The notes under the pieces: model-generated
The model's database searches: none
What the model was told of the DNA's origin: nothing
What the model saw: the letters and a program-made list of their open reading frames with translations, nothing else
Assembly (NCBI RefSeq): GCF_031877795.1
Contig: NC_133932.1
Location: 72,715,937-72,779,936, forward strand
Source of the DNA: Strix aluco
Taxonomy: Eukaryota > Chordata > Aves > Strigiformes > Strigidae
Direction of reading: 5' to 3'
Length of the DNA stretch: 64,000 bases
Program-made: the position numbers and the translations under genes
Shown: positions 1-9,500 of the stretch, in pieces
Layout: each line of letters begins with the position of its first letter
How positions within the stretch are numbered: position 1 is the stretch's first letter

Positions 1-2983
1 CCATTGCTCTCACCAAAATACAGCTTGGGGGAAAAAAAAAAGCAATTTTCATTAGGGACAGTCTAAAACACATACTGAGGGGGCACCAATAAAATAATCG
101 AATGTTACAAAACTACTTAGGAAGAAGTGTGCTTTGGGAAAGACAAAAAAAAAAAACCAGGATTAGCAGAAGATACGTTCTCTCTGAAAAGAAAAAAAAT
201 CCAAGAATTGTATTTTGGATGCAATATATTTGAAGGGACAGAAAGAGGGAGAAGAAATCTGCAAACTTGGCTAAACTTTGGGTAATTAACACAATTTATT
301 TATTTAAGCCACATCAATTCTTAAATCTACAATTTAGAGTAGTTCCAAAGTTATTTGAGGCTTTTAACATCACCAGCCAGTGTATGCCAAAGAGTGCTAA
401 AGGTAACTGGGGCCTGATCCACTCCATTTGGCTGTCTCTCCCAATATTTCCATTCAGGGACTCCTCTTCCTTAGTTCTCTTCAAGCGTGCAACCAGCATC
501 CCCTCCTCTTGCCAGAGACACGACTTCTTCCCCAGTCCTCAGATATCCTAAACATTCTTCTTCTTCCTCTCATTCCTTTCTCTGCTGAGAAACATCCGTC
601 TCCCTAACATCTAGAAGCAGCCTGCCAGGCAAGACAGCCAGTCAAATGCTCTGAGTTCCCCTCTTTCTCTCTCCCTCCTTCCTGGCTTTCTCCTTAATCT
701 CATTCTAGTTTCTTCTGATGCGCAATTTCACTCAATTCAACAGCACTTCAGCAGCTGTAACTCATTCACAGATATGTGGCTGTCAAACTCATCAGCTCTG
801 CTTGTCTCATTACATGCAGATCCATGACTTTTAAGATCTGGTCCCCCAGACTTCAATAATTGATAGCAGTTTTTTTAATCCAAGCTAATAAAACACTTCA
901 TAACATTAGCACATTAATCTGTGTAACAAATAGTAGAAGATTCAATGTGTCAAGCAGGATTACAATATAAAGAATATGACTGCCAGCAGCCCACCTGCAA
1001 TTACTCAGGTGCTGCTGCTTCCCACACACACCTTCTTGGTCACTTTGCAAGCACGCTCGACCAGAGCTGTCACTGCAAGGAGCAAGCCCACCCCTCCTCC
1101 CACCCCCAGCCGCCTGCTCCCAGTCCCATGCCAGCCCAAGTTTCTATGAATACAAGTGGTGATCTGATCCAGGCTAAAGTTAGCTCTCACCCCTCTTCTC
1201 TTTTGGGGTACCGATTAGTTTAAACAAGTCATTTTCCAGTTCAGTTCACCACACGACTACAGAAGGACCTGTGGTGGCCAAAGGAAGGGAGTGGCATACG
1301 GGTGGAAAATTGGATAAATATTTTGGTGGCAATGCAGCTCTAATTTTTCATGACCGAACTTCCTCATTCACATTCACTGGGGTGTTTCATCTCCTATGGA
1401 GCCACCCCTTTAGGAATGAATGGTTAAATCTGGGAAGTTAGTCCTCCAAGCAGGCCAATCTACTCTTCCAAGATACTCTGGGAAAACCAGCATGTGGAGA
1501 TCCAAGCAGCCATGACCTGACTGCATCCACTACCTGAAGTAGCTGGAACACCTCTTTGGTGTACCGCTATGTTAATGCCTCAGCCTGCAGTCTACAAGCA
1601 AGAACACGAAGGAGAATGAATTAGACCATGCTACAGCTAAAGCTCAGGTATCACGCTACGCACTCTACAGCGCAACTTCATAAAAAGAAGAGTCATACCA
1701 CAAACGCTGCCTTTTTATGTCAACTGATCCCAGTGATTCCATTACTGGGCCTAAAACACTTGCATTATCACCAGCCTGCTCTGGTTTCAATAGCGCGTGG
1801 TAATATTATCATCCATTTACCGCTGCTCAGCAGAAAGATGTTTCTATCAAAACATGGCAAAGAAAAGTAGCACGTGACACTTGAGGCCCTTGCTCATATC
1901 CCTTCCCATGGGGCTGTGGGTCCCCAGCCTGTCACCTCTTGCTCAGCCACAATGAGGGGAGACCAACCAGTCACGCAGACCAACGGCCAAGCTCTACGTG
2001 TCACCTGCAGCTTGAGGGCAAAATTATCGTGTGTTGCAACACCTGCTGCAAAAGCCCGAGTATTTCCCATTCCTTAATATGTTATGCCATCTCACGACAA
2101 AGATGTAACCACATCAGGATCTATAAGGAGTGCAAAGTCATAAAAAAGGGCTGAAAGTTGCAGACAGTAGGATTAAAATATAAGTAGGATAGCTTTCGAA
2201 AAAATGTAATCAAGGTCCCACTTGCACATGACCCACAGTTGGTGGCTGAGAAATGCAGCCACAAGCCAAGTCTCTGCAACCTTTCAGTCTACTATTCAGG
2301 CCTGATCCAAAGTCTACTCACATTAATGACAATCTTTCTATTAAATTCACCAAGCTTTGTAACAGGCAAATGTGGCACTCCCATATACGTTATCTCACTT
2401 CTTCCACATCCTTGTGACAATGACCCATGAGTTTAATAACTTCTGTTTATGTCAACACCTAGCATCCAACCACCTATATAGCACCAAACTTACCTATCCT
2501 TGGATTTAACAATCTAATTTAAACAACTTATTTATAAACATGCCTCTGATTTGTAAGAATAAGACATAGATAAGTCCTCAGATGAGGTCTGTACTTAACT
2601 GAAGATACTTTATTTGCAGGTTAACTTCTCCAAAGTACTCCCTGGTATAGCACTGCATTTTTGGTGCTTTTCTTACAAAAATGAAGAAGCTGGGGGGCTT
2701 GCTTCACTATTGCTTTAACAAATTACCCAATCTGAGCAAAAGTAACGGTGGAAGACTTCAAACAACATGACACCGAAGCCTTACAGTTCTCTGCTAAACA
2801 TCATTTTGTTGAAGGCAGTAATCTGTAAGGCTTGCAGAGATGATTTGTTGGTTGTTTCTTTTAACGGAATGATACGATAAGCCATCTGGCAAAGGAAAAT
2901 GCAGTTCCTCACTTTCTGGTACCAAGGAAACTGCTTTTTCCTCCTCTCTCTCCGCAGTAAAAGTCATAAGGCATTTTACTTAC
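1..2983 (-). other. COL4A6: Partial intron 2 of the minus-strand collagen IV gene
   Basis: This stretch follows the donor (gtaagt read on the minus strand from 2983) of the second coding exon and runs off the left edge, so the intron is at least 2,983 bp long. It is AT-rich and non-coding. I looked on the minus strand for the next expected collagen IV exon, which carries a PCGG.DC-type cysteine motif and the first Gly-X-Y triplets, and did not find it. Short open frames on both strands overlap each other and show no domain. I recognise no interspersed repeat here. Confidence 0.55.
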
Positions 2984-3044
2984 AGCATCCACTTTGACGG
3001 CTGACAGCACGACTTCCATGAGGATCAGCAGAAGCCCCAGATCC
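2984..3044 (-). CDS. COL4A6: Collagen IV alpha-6-like, coding exon 2 (signal-peptide core)
   Basis: This 61-nt minus-strand exon lies between an acceptor (ctgcag, ending at 3045) and a consensus donor (gtaagt, starting at 2983). It supplies the third base of a split Gln codon and then 20 codons, DLGLLLILMEVVLSAVKVDA, ending in phase 0. The Leu/Ile/Val-rich run is the hydrophobic core of a secretory signal peptide. From family knowledge, alpha2-, alpha4- and alpha6-type collagen IV chains split their signal peptide over two exons with this phase pattern. The run resembles human COL4A6 (LWLLLVTLCLTEELAAA), including an acidic residue near its end. The next exon should carry the first cysteines of the 7S region; it lies beyond the left edge. 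COL4A2 or COL4A4 are alternatives. Exon structure is well supported; the paralogue is an inference. Confidence 0.65.
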
Positions 3045-3181
3045 CTGCAGGGAAAGGCGAATAACCACGATATTGTTTTAGGCTAGCACAAACCAGGCAC
3101 GTGATAGAACTCTGCAGTTAAAGGTGATCGTACGACTTTAAAAGAGTTATTTCCAAAAGCCTGCCGAGCGGAATTACTTAC
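3045..3181 (-). other. COL4A6: Intron 1 of the minus-strand collagen gene (137 nt)
   Basis: This very short intron lies between donor CA|gtaagt (minus strand, starting at 3181) and acceptor ctgcag|G (ending at 3045). It has a pyrimidine-rich stretch just before the acceptor. Without splicing, the upstream frame stops at once, because the donor makes CAG TAA. That supports use of the intron. Confidence 0.6.
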
Positions 3182-3225
3182 TGACAAATAAAACCACGCG
3201 CACTGGGAAGCGGCGAGATGTCCAT
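3182..3225 (-). CDS. COL4A6: Collagen IV alpha-6-like, first coding exon (N-terminus of signal peptide)
   Basis: This is 44 nt of coding sequence on the minus strand: 14 codons, MDISPLPSARGFIC, plus CA, which becomes Gln after joining the G at 3044. The start is favoured because the context (gcgaaaATGG) has A at -3 and G at +4, and it is the last in-frame ATG before a perfect CA|gtaagt donor. Joined to the next exon it gives a 35-residue leader with Arg10 before a hydrophobic stretch from about residue 17 to 31. The frame stays open far upstream, but that region is GC-rich with few stops, so it is not evidence for a longer protein. The protein would be a secreted basement-membrane collagen chain. 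By recall, human COL4A2 also has a 44-nt first coding segment, so the paralogue stays uncertain. Confidence 0.55.
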
Positions 3226-3510
3226 TTTCGCTCCTTCCCTGCCCGGGGGCTCGGCTCGGGGCTTCCTCCCGCCGGACGGCCGCCCCTGCAAGGCAGAGCA
3301 GAGCCCGCACGTAACGCCGGTCCCGCCGGCGGAGGACCCCGCGCTCGGCGACGCCGCTGCCGGGGCAGGGAGCGGCCCCACCGGCGGGGCCGATCGGGGG
3401 GAGCGGGGGCGTGATCCGGGGGAGCGGAGAGCGGCGGCGTCCCGCCAGTGCGCGGCCACCCGCGGGGGCGCGGACCCCGACGGGCCGGGCAGAGCCAGCG
3501 CCCGCGCCCC

Positions 3511-3560
3511 CGGCCCCGGCCCCGGCCCTTGCCCCGGCCCCGGCCCTTGCCCCAGCCCCT
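3511..3560. repeat. GGCCCC-type tandem repeat (18-bp unit, two copies plus flanks)
   Basis: The run is built from ccccggccccggcccttg, present at 3514-3531 and 3532-3549 and flanked by further cccc/ggcccc blocks. The minus strand therefore reads as repeated GGGGCC-like blocks able to form G-quadruplexes. It lies in the middle of the bidirectional promoter and may vary in length between individuals. Confidence 0.75.
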
Positions 3561-3726
3561 TCCTCCGCCCAGCCCCGCGCCCGCTCCGCACCGTTGCCCG
3601 CCGCGCCGCGCCGCCCTGCCCTGCCCTCCCGGGCGGCAGCGGTGGTGTGGGGCGAGGAAGCGGCGCGCCTCCCCCCTCCGCCCGCCCCTCCGCGGCCGCC
3701 GCCGCCGGCCCGCCACCCACCCGCGG

Positions 3727-3756
3727 CGGGGAGGAGGAGGAGGAGGAGGAGGAGGA
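3727..3756. repeat. (GAG)n purine microsatellite in the promoter
   Basis: About eight tandem GAG/GGA triplets form an uninterrupted purine run on the plus strand (CTC/TCC run on the minus strand). It lies inside the shared promoter and CpG island. Such runs can adopt triplex structure, and the pyrimidine strand resembles the CTC elements known from collagen IV promoters. Confidence 0.85.
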
Positions 3757-3920
3757 ACTGCGGCCGGCGGGGAGCGGGCGCGGGCGAGGTTGCGCCCTCC
3801 CAGGGTCCCCGCCCGGGGGGAGGAGAGGGGGCTGCCGCCGCCCATCGGTTACGGCGCGGCGAGTCCCTCGCCCCCGAGGCATTGCAGGCGCCGCGGCCGC
3901 CACGGAGGGGAGAGGCGCGC

Positions 3921-3953
3921 ATGTGGGGCCGGCCCCGCGGAGCCCCACACTGA
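3921..3953 (+). other. Possible 10-codon upstream open reading frame
   Basis: An ATG at 3921 opens a frame of ten codons (MWGRPRGAPH) ending at TGA 3951-3953. It is in the same frame as the collagen start at 4008, so the TGA separates the two. The start context is weak (C at -3). It matters only if the transcript begins upstream of 3921, which is not known. Confidence 0.4.
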
Positions 3954-4007
3954 GCCGCCGGCGCCCCGCCTCCCAGGGACCGCGGGCGCGGAGCGGTGCG
4001 CGGCAGC

Positions 4008-4070
4008 ATGCGGCTCTGGCTGGGCTTCGGGCTGCTGCTGAGCGCCGAGCTCAGCGCCGTGTCCGCCGCG
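4008..4070 (+). CDS. COL4A5: Collagen IV alpha-5-like, exon 1 (signal peptide)
   Basis: This is 63 nt coding 21 residues, beginning MRLWLGFGLLL and ending SAVSAA, followed directly by a consensus donor (gcg|gtgagt at 4071) in phase 0. The start has A at -3, and an in-frame TGA at 3951 rules out an upstream extension in this frame. One Arg followed by a Leu-rich core and small residues before the exon end is a classical signal peptide; cleavage probably falls within SAVSA|A. The mature chain is secreted and built into basement membranes as a heterotrimer. Human COL4A1, COL4A3 and COL4A5 likewise end their signal-peptide exon in phase 0. The M-[K/R]-L start favours COL4A5 over COL4A1, which starts MGPRL in human. 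The 5' untranslated part is not delimited. Confidence 0.75.
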
Positions 4071-4565
4071 GTGAGTACGCGGAGTGGGGGGGGGGTGTGG
4101 AGCGCGGCTCCGCCGGCTGCGCGTCGCGGTGCCCACGCGGGACACTCTGCCGGGGAGGCGCGGGGACGGGACGGGGCAGGACGGGACGTACCCCCCATCC
4201 CTCCTGTCTGCCCCCGCCGGAATTGCGCGGGGCCTCCGCTCTCGGAAAGGTGGAGCGGCCAGGTGGGCTGGGCGGGGATGCGCGGTTGCCCCGCCGCTGC
4301 TGCGGGGCTGCGCCCGCTCGCCTGCCCTCCGCGGGCGCGGAGCGGGGCGGCCGGCACCGCGCGTGGGGCCCCGGCCCGGCCTCCCCACGGGCTGGCGGCG
4401 GGGGTCCGGGCTGGCGCCGTGGGACGGGCCCTGCCGCGCTCTCGCTCTCCCACGGCTCGGCAAGGAGCGCTGCGGGCGGGGGAGGGAATATAAGGCACGC
4501 ACCCACCCGGGACATAAAAGTAGCAAGTTGTGTTTCCACGGTTTAAAAAAAAAAAAAAAAAAAAG
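4071..4565 (+). promoter_or_regulatory. CpG-island tail at the intron start with a TATA-like box and poly(A) run
   Basis: CpG-dense sequence continues about 400 bp past exon 1, including a run of ten G at 4086-4095. At its edge is a TATA-like sequence (gaatataagg, about 4487-4496). A run of 20 A (4545-4564) ends in AAG|gtgagc, a good splice-donor match at 4566. First-intron island tails commonly hold promoter-proximal elements; no specific factor site is claimed. Confidence 0.5.
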
Positions 4566-6381
4566 GTGAGCTTTTGTAGGGGGAAAAAAAAATAGTGGCT
4601 GATTGCTTGGATTCAAAGTGCGGTGCTCGCCGCCTTTGACCCCCGCAGTGGGCACTAGGCTGGAGACCAGGAAGGGTCCTAATGTTAATGGTTAAAGTTG
4701 AGCTTTGGCACCTCTCCCGATGGAGCCAGATTCAGCCACAGACGTTTAAAATCGAAAGCATGCAAGTAGTCTGAAAGTTTTGCTCAGGGAGCTAATTTTA
4801 TCACTGAGATATTAGCTATCCGCTGTCCTTAAGTTAAAGGACTCTCTTTCCTGGCGCTCCTGAAGTATTTGTGCAGTTCCTTCTGTACCTCTAAGTAAAG
4901 GGTAGTTGACATTATAATTTGGAATAGGTCATCTTTTCGTGTGTCCTTGGCTTCTTGCATGTGATTAGGTTGATGCTGTAGTAGTGACATTCAGGGGTGC
5001 AGAAAACTCTTCAGTAGCCTCAGGCAGATGGATTTCTGTCCTGCTTCCTGCTATAAATGTAAGATTGTGTATTAGCATTTTAATCAGTAAAGGAAGTATG
5101 GCAAAGGGTTATTTTAAACTTTTTCTGCAGTTTCAGATGAAATCAAGGTCTATAATGATTTATGATATCTTTGTTTGACCATGGGGATGGTATGTATGCC
5201 TTGAATCAGCTGAAGTAAGAAAAGCACTGAACTTCTGATGGCTTATCTGTTGCTCCTAGGCTGATAATATCACACTCACAGTGACTGCAGTAAATCACTT
5301 GGTGGTGTACTTCTTAGTCAATTCACCCATCACTTGGCATTAAGCTGATTAAACTGTATTCCTTTCAGGGTGTAATTAATATTAATTAATTAAAATCTTT
5401 TGAAGTAAGTGATTCACGTTTCAGTTCTGAATTTGGTATTCCTAGAGATATAAATATCTGTCTGTGAGATACGCTCCTGTCTTGCGCTGTAAAGTGAAGT
5501 CATTGGGCAAGCCATGACTGTCAGTCAAAGACAGAAAACTATGTAGGGAAGAGGTGCTTCTTAGAAGAAGATACCAATTTTAATATCAGTTGTACAATTT
5601 CAGGTCTTCTGTAGGCTCTGTTTTAGAAGTGCCCTGTATGTGCTGGATAAATTGTTTTACTGAAATCAACATTCCTTAAAATGTAATTTGGAGCTGTTAA
5701 TTATATTATGAAGTTATCCCACTAATTAACCATTCTTTCTATGCTATGCTGGCTGCAGATTTACAGTTCCTCATCATCGCCACCAGGAAACACAAGTATG
5801 CTGTGGAAGTTGATCTGCTTGCAGTTTTGTTGCCTTAGATAAACTTTCAGCCGTACATGGGTGGCCTTTCAATCAATTCAATTCTGTTGGCATTGTCCCC
5901 AGCTCCACGCTGTTGCCTGTCACTAGCAACTACCCAGAAGGCGATGGAGACTGCTGTTGGCCTGCAGCGTACCAGGTGTGAGTGCTGGTTAAGGGACTTC
6001 TCTTTGGAGGTCCTTGAGCCGGGCCAAATGCCTCTGAGTGATTGTGGCTGGGTGCTGTGATCCACTGTGCACCTGGGCAGCAGCTCTTACTTCTGCTTTT
6101 GGAGAGCTGGCCGAGCTGGCCCAGAGCTCACATTGTCCTCAGACGAACGTGTTCCCACTGTTTACATTTAAAGAGAAGTTGTGTGAGCAGATGACTGCGT
6201 GGTAGGCAAGGCTGTATGCAGTACTGTCTGCGACAGGCTGAATGGAGCAACTGCTTTTCTCCTGTGAAAAAATGATGCTGGTTCTTGCCTTCCCTAAAAT
6301 AGCTTATATTAGCTAGATTTTTTTAAAAAAAATTGTATTTGTGCAGCCAGTCTTGTCATGTTCTTAATTGCCCTGCAGCCT
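4566..6381. other. AT-rich intronic sequence, no gene
   Basis: This is non-coding intron. The only structure I see is a dense TAATTA/ATTAAT cluster at 5373-5393, a homeodomain-type core repeated several times. Short open frames near 5850-6065 occur on both strands and show no domain. Confidence 0.7.
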
Positions 6382-6590
6382 TCATCATAGAATCACTGAG
6401 GCTGGAGGGCACCTTGAAGATCATCTAGTCCAACCCCCTGCTCAGAGCAGGGCCAGCTACAGCAGGCTGCTCAAGGCTGTGTCTGGCCGGGTTGTGAATA
6501 TCTGCAAGGATGGAGACTCCTCAACCCCACTGGGCAACCTGTGCTTGTGCTCTGTCACCGTCACAGTAAAAAATGTTTCTTTGTACGTGC
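6382..6590 (-). mobile_element. CR1 LINE 3'-end fragment, antisense to the collagen gene
   Basis: Read on the minus strand, this is the 3' end of an avian CR1 non-LTR retrotransposon. It shows the diagnostic gcagcctgctgtagctggc, gggggttggactagatgatc and a terminal attctatgat tail. About 200 bp survive, as expected for 5'-truncated CR1 copies. It carries no intact coding sequence. The far boundary (about 6590) is approximate because similarity fades in the cacagtaaaaaatgtttct region. Confidence 0.93.
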
Positions 6591-9500
6591 ATCGTGGCTA
6601 TGCAGGGGTAACCAATTGAGACCTCAGACTGTGCCTGTGAATGCAAACGTAGCAGAAGCAGCTCGTGCTATGTTGGTGGTGGTGATTCTGCACTGTCACG
6701 GGGCTGACGTAACTGTGATTAAATACATACAAGGAGATTTGGAAGGACAGCTCTCACAGAGGCATTTGACGTAGCAAAGCCAGCCTTGAGCCAGCCACTG
6801 TCAGGATCATGTGCCTCTGTACAGAAAAGGGAGCTGTAATGTGGCACTATAAAATACATCCAGATGTGGCACTAGAAGCTCAGTGTTTTCTACATCGATC
6901 AATTATAATTAATTGTAATTAAAATATTTATAATAGCTAATTGGGCTTCTGTACTGTTCTGTGTTCTTCTCAGGAGATTAATTTTCAATTTATAAGGAGA
7001 ACAGAGTGGAAGGCAGGCAGTAGATTAAGATGTTTCCAGGTCAGGCTCAGAGACTGCTCCCACGAGACAGTTACAGGAGAAGCTTGTTTTGATGTGTCTC
7101 TGCAGGGGCTCTCATTTCTGACACTCTTCAGGCTGCCATTTCCTTTGAAGAAAGTCCGTTTCCTAACATTAGTACTGCTTGATTGAGAGATGACAATGCC
7201 ATGGAAATCCCGGTTTCGTGTTTTGGTACCTTGTCAATGCTGCTGCAGCGCTGGGCCCTGGGCTTTCTGCAACGGAGCAAGATCTTCTGGCTGCGCTTGA
7301 GCCCTGGGGCAAGTCACCTTCCACACAAGTGGGCTGGCTGCCATGTAATACTGGGGGAATGGAGGAGATGCCCCACCTGCCACCACTTGGTGGTGGGCTT
7401 GGCGGTCTCTCCGAGTTCCTGGCCCATCTCCCTTTCCACTTTTAGTGTTGGCAAAACAGGAGCCAGGCCAGAGCTGAGAGCAAGCTCTATCCAGCTACTG
7501 GGAGAAGGTGGGCCAAAACAGTGATAAAAGCATGCATAATTTTTTCCACAAGGGCAATGCTGATTCCACCAGTGCTGTTTCAGCCAAGCGTGTGGTGGCA
7601 GCTGGGGACGCACTGGTGGGAGGCCAGGAGGTTGCTGTCCCCGGGTAAGCTCTGTCTGGGGAGTGGTGCCCTGTCCGTGGCTGAGCAGAAGCAGCTCTGC
7701 TGTGTTGCCCACACACCTTGCTCACATCACTCTTCTTATTTTTAAATTGTATTTGGGGCTGCAGTCTGACACACGCAATTCCAGGCCAAAAGTGAAAAAA
7801 TAAATTTCTTCCAACTAGTATGATTTTTCTGTTCCTTTTTTGTTAAAAACACGATCTATTGAGATGAAGAAGTACAAGGCAGATAAACCGAGAGCAGATA
7901 AAAGAAATCTTGGGCCTTTGGTGTGTGACTGAAGAGAAGTCATATGACTGAGTCTGAATGACTGACAGCACTTCACTTTAGGGTGCTTTTACTAGTGAAA
8001 TAAGGCTGGGTTGGGCACCTGCCTTCTGCAGCCATTCGTGTCTAGGGCTGCTGTTGTCTTCAATGTTGATAGACCTATTCCCTAAGCCCATTTGACATCC
8101 TTGTCCCTGCATGTCCTCAAGGACTTGTCAATACCAAACCCTGACAGGTTTTCGTTCAGCATGGAGATATCATTGCTTCGATTCAGAAAATGTGGCCAGA
8201 AGGAGAGACCCAAATGACTTCCAATAAGTTAAGCACCTCTCAGGCTAGAAAGCTTCACAGGAAAATAGGAAATGGGATTCAGTTCCCCCGGCCAGACTCT
8301 GGTAGGGTGCAGGAGGGTCTGAAAAGTACAGCACCCCCCTTTCTTCCTGTTGGAGCAAGGTGGCTTGGCAGGAAGGGGTATGAGACCTGGAGCAGCCGAG
8401 GGTGCACTGCAGAGGGCCATGACAGCATGGGTAGGAAGGTGGCCTTCCAGCCCAAGATGAGGAGCTCTTGCTGGGGAAGCAACTGTCCTGGGTCCAGACC
8501 CAGCAGTGGAGAGTCATTTGGTCAGTATATATGCAGAACAAAGTGCATGGGCACTTCTGGGAACAAGGGGGTCGGCCCAGTGACTCCTTGCTCCCAGGAG
8601 AACGTCCTTGTCCGGGCTGTCCTTCTGGCTCGCTTCCCCTCTCCCTCTGGCCACCTTCTCTACAGGATCATGGCACAAGGTGCTGGAGTCAGGAGAGATG
8701 GGTAGGCTGTTTTGGGAACACATACCTGTTTGCTGCCAGCTGTGATGGAGAACGCAGTCTGGGAGCCTCCCTGAGCAGTCAGTCCTGACTCATCTTGGTG
8801 AACGTCATTCCTGGAGCCAGCTGTTGAGCGTCAGCACACACAAGCGCGTTCCTGGACCGTCATCCCAAGTAGCACAGTTTTCATTTCTGAGTGTGTATAT
8901 CAAATGCCTGCAGGACTACTGCAGTGTTTCATTGCAGCCCGTCTGCTTGGCATATATAATCCTGGGATATAATTAGATTATGTAATGCCTGAGGTTATGC
9001 AGGATGTATATACTGTCAGTTGCCTTGTTCACCTAGAGAAATGCAGGATAACTGCTGCAGGCAGCTAAGACAATTGTTTAAAAATGTCAGAAACCATCTC
9101 TAGGGATAGGCTTATGAATATTGTTCTTTTTATAGAACTAGACTAAACAAAGGAAGATTCAACAACCTCAACATGAGAATAAATTGACTTACTTCATCAG
9201 TGTTTAAAAGCTACATAGTGCTCCCTTCCCAGAATTTCCGTTGACTTTCCCATCACAAAGGCCCTTAACACCTTGCAGGATTTGGTCAAAGGGAAGAATT
9301 TGGGCATGGGCTATGACCTGCTTGGAATGGCAACCTGTGCCTTTAGTGAGTAGCTGAAAGTCTGAAGTCCTGCTGCAGTTTAACGATGTTTGTGGGAAGA
9401 TAAATTTTTGATCCTCTGGGTTGTGATGGCTGGAATTATTCTTGGTGATTTAATACATCAGAAAAGTATGTGGCATTAGCCCTCCAAGAGTCTTTATATA

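Larger units (their letters stand above)
3226..4007. promoter_or_regulatory. Bidirectional collagen IV promoter and 5' leaders within a CpG island
   Basis: These 782 bp separate the two divergent start codons and must hold both transcription starts and 5' untranslated regions. The sequence is extremely GC- and CpG-rich, with no TATA box that I could place convincingly for either gene. A GC-box-like sequence (gccccgcctcc) lies about 35-45 bp before the plus-strand ATG. Pyrimidine-rich CTC-type runs (for example ccccttcctcc near 3556-3566) resemble elements described in the COL4A1/COL4A2 promoter. The CpG island runs from about 3200 to about 4500. Paired transcription from one island is the known arrangement for all three collagen IV gene pairs. 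The transcription start sites cannot be placed from sequence alone. Confidence 0.75.

Noticed and set aside
3083-4655. Very long overlapping open frames on both strands (up to 471 codons) across the CpG island
   Set aside because: They are open only because GC-rich sequence has few stop codons. They overlap each other in several frames and are Pro/Arg/Gly/Ala-rich low complexity. They also conflict with the well-supported collagen first exons and splice donors.
6541-6774. Open frame beginning in the CR1 3' fragment
   Set aside because: The first part is antisense CR1 sequence and the rest shows no domain, so it is a chance frame.
7183-7745. Cluster of overlapping open frames on both strands
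   Set aside because: Local GC-richness, simultaneous opening on both strands, and no domain, splice or start-site support.
8190-8788. 171-codon plus-strand frame with antisense partners
   Set aside because: Moderately GC-rich sequence with open frames in at least four frames. The product shows no recognisable domain or repeat, and no splice signals bound it.
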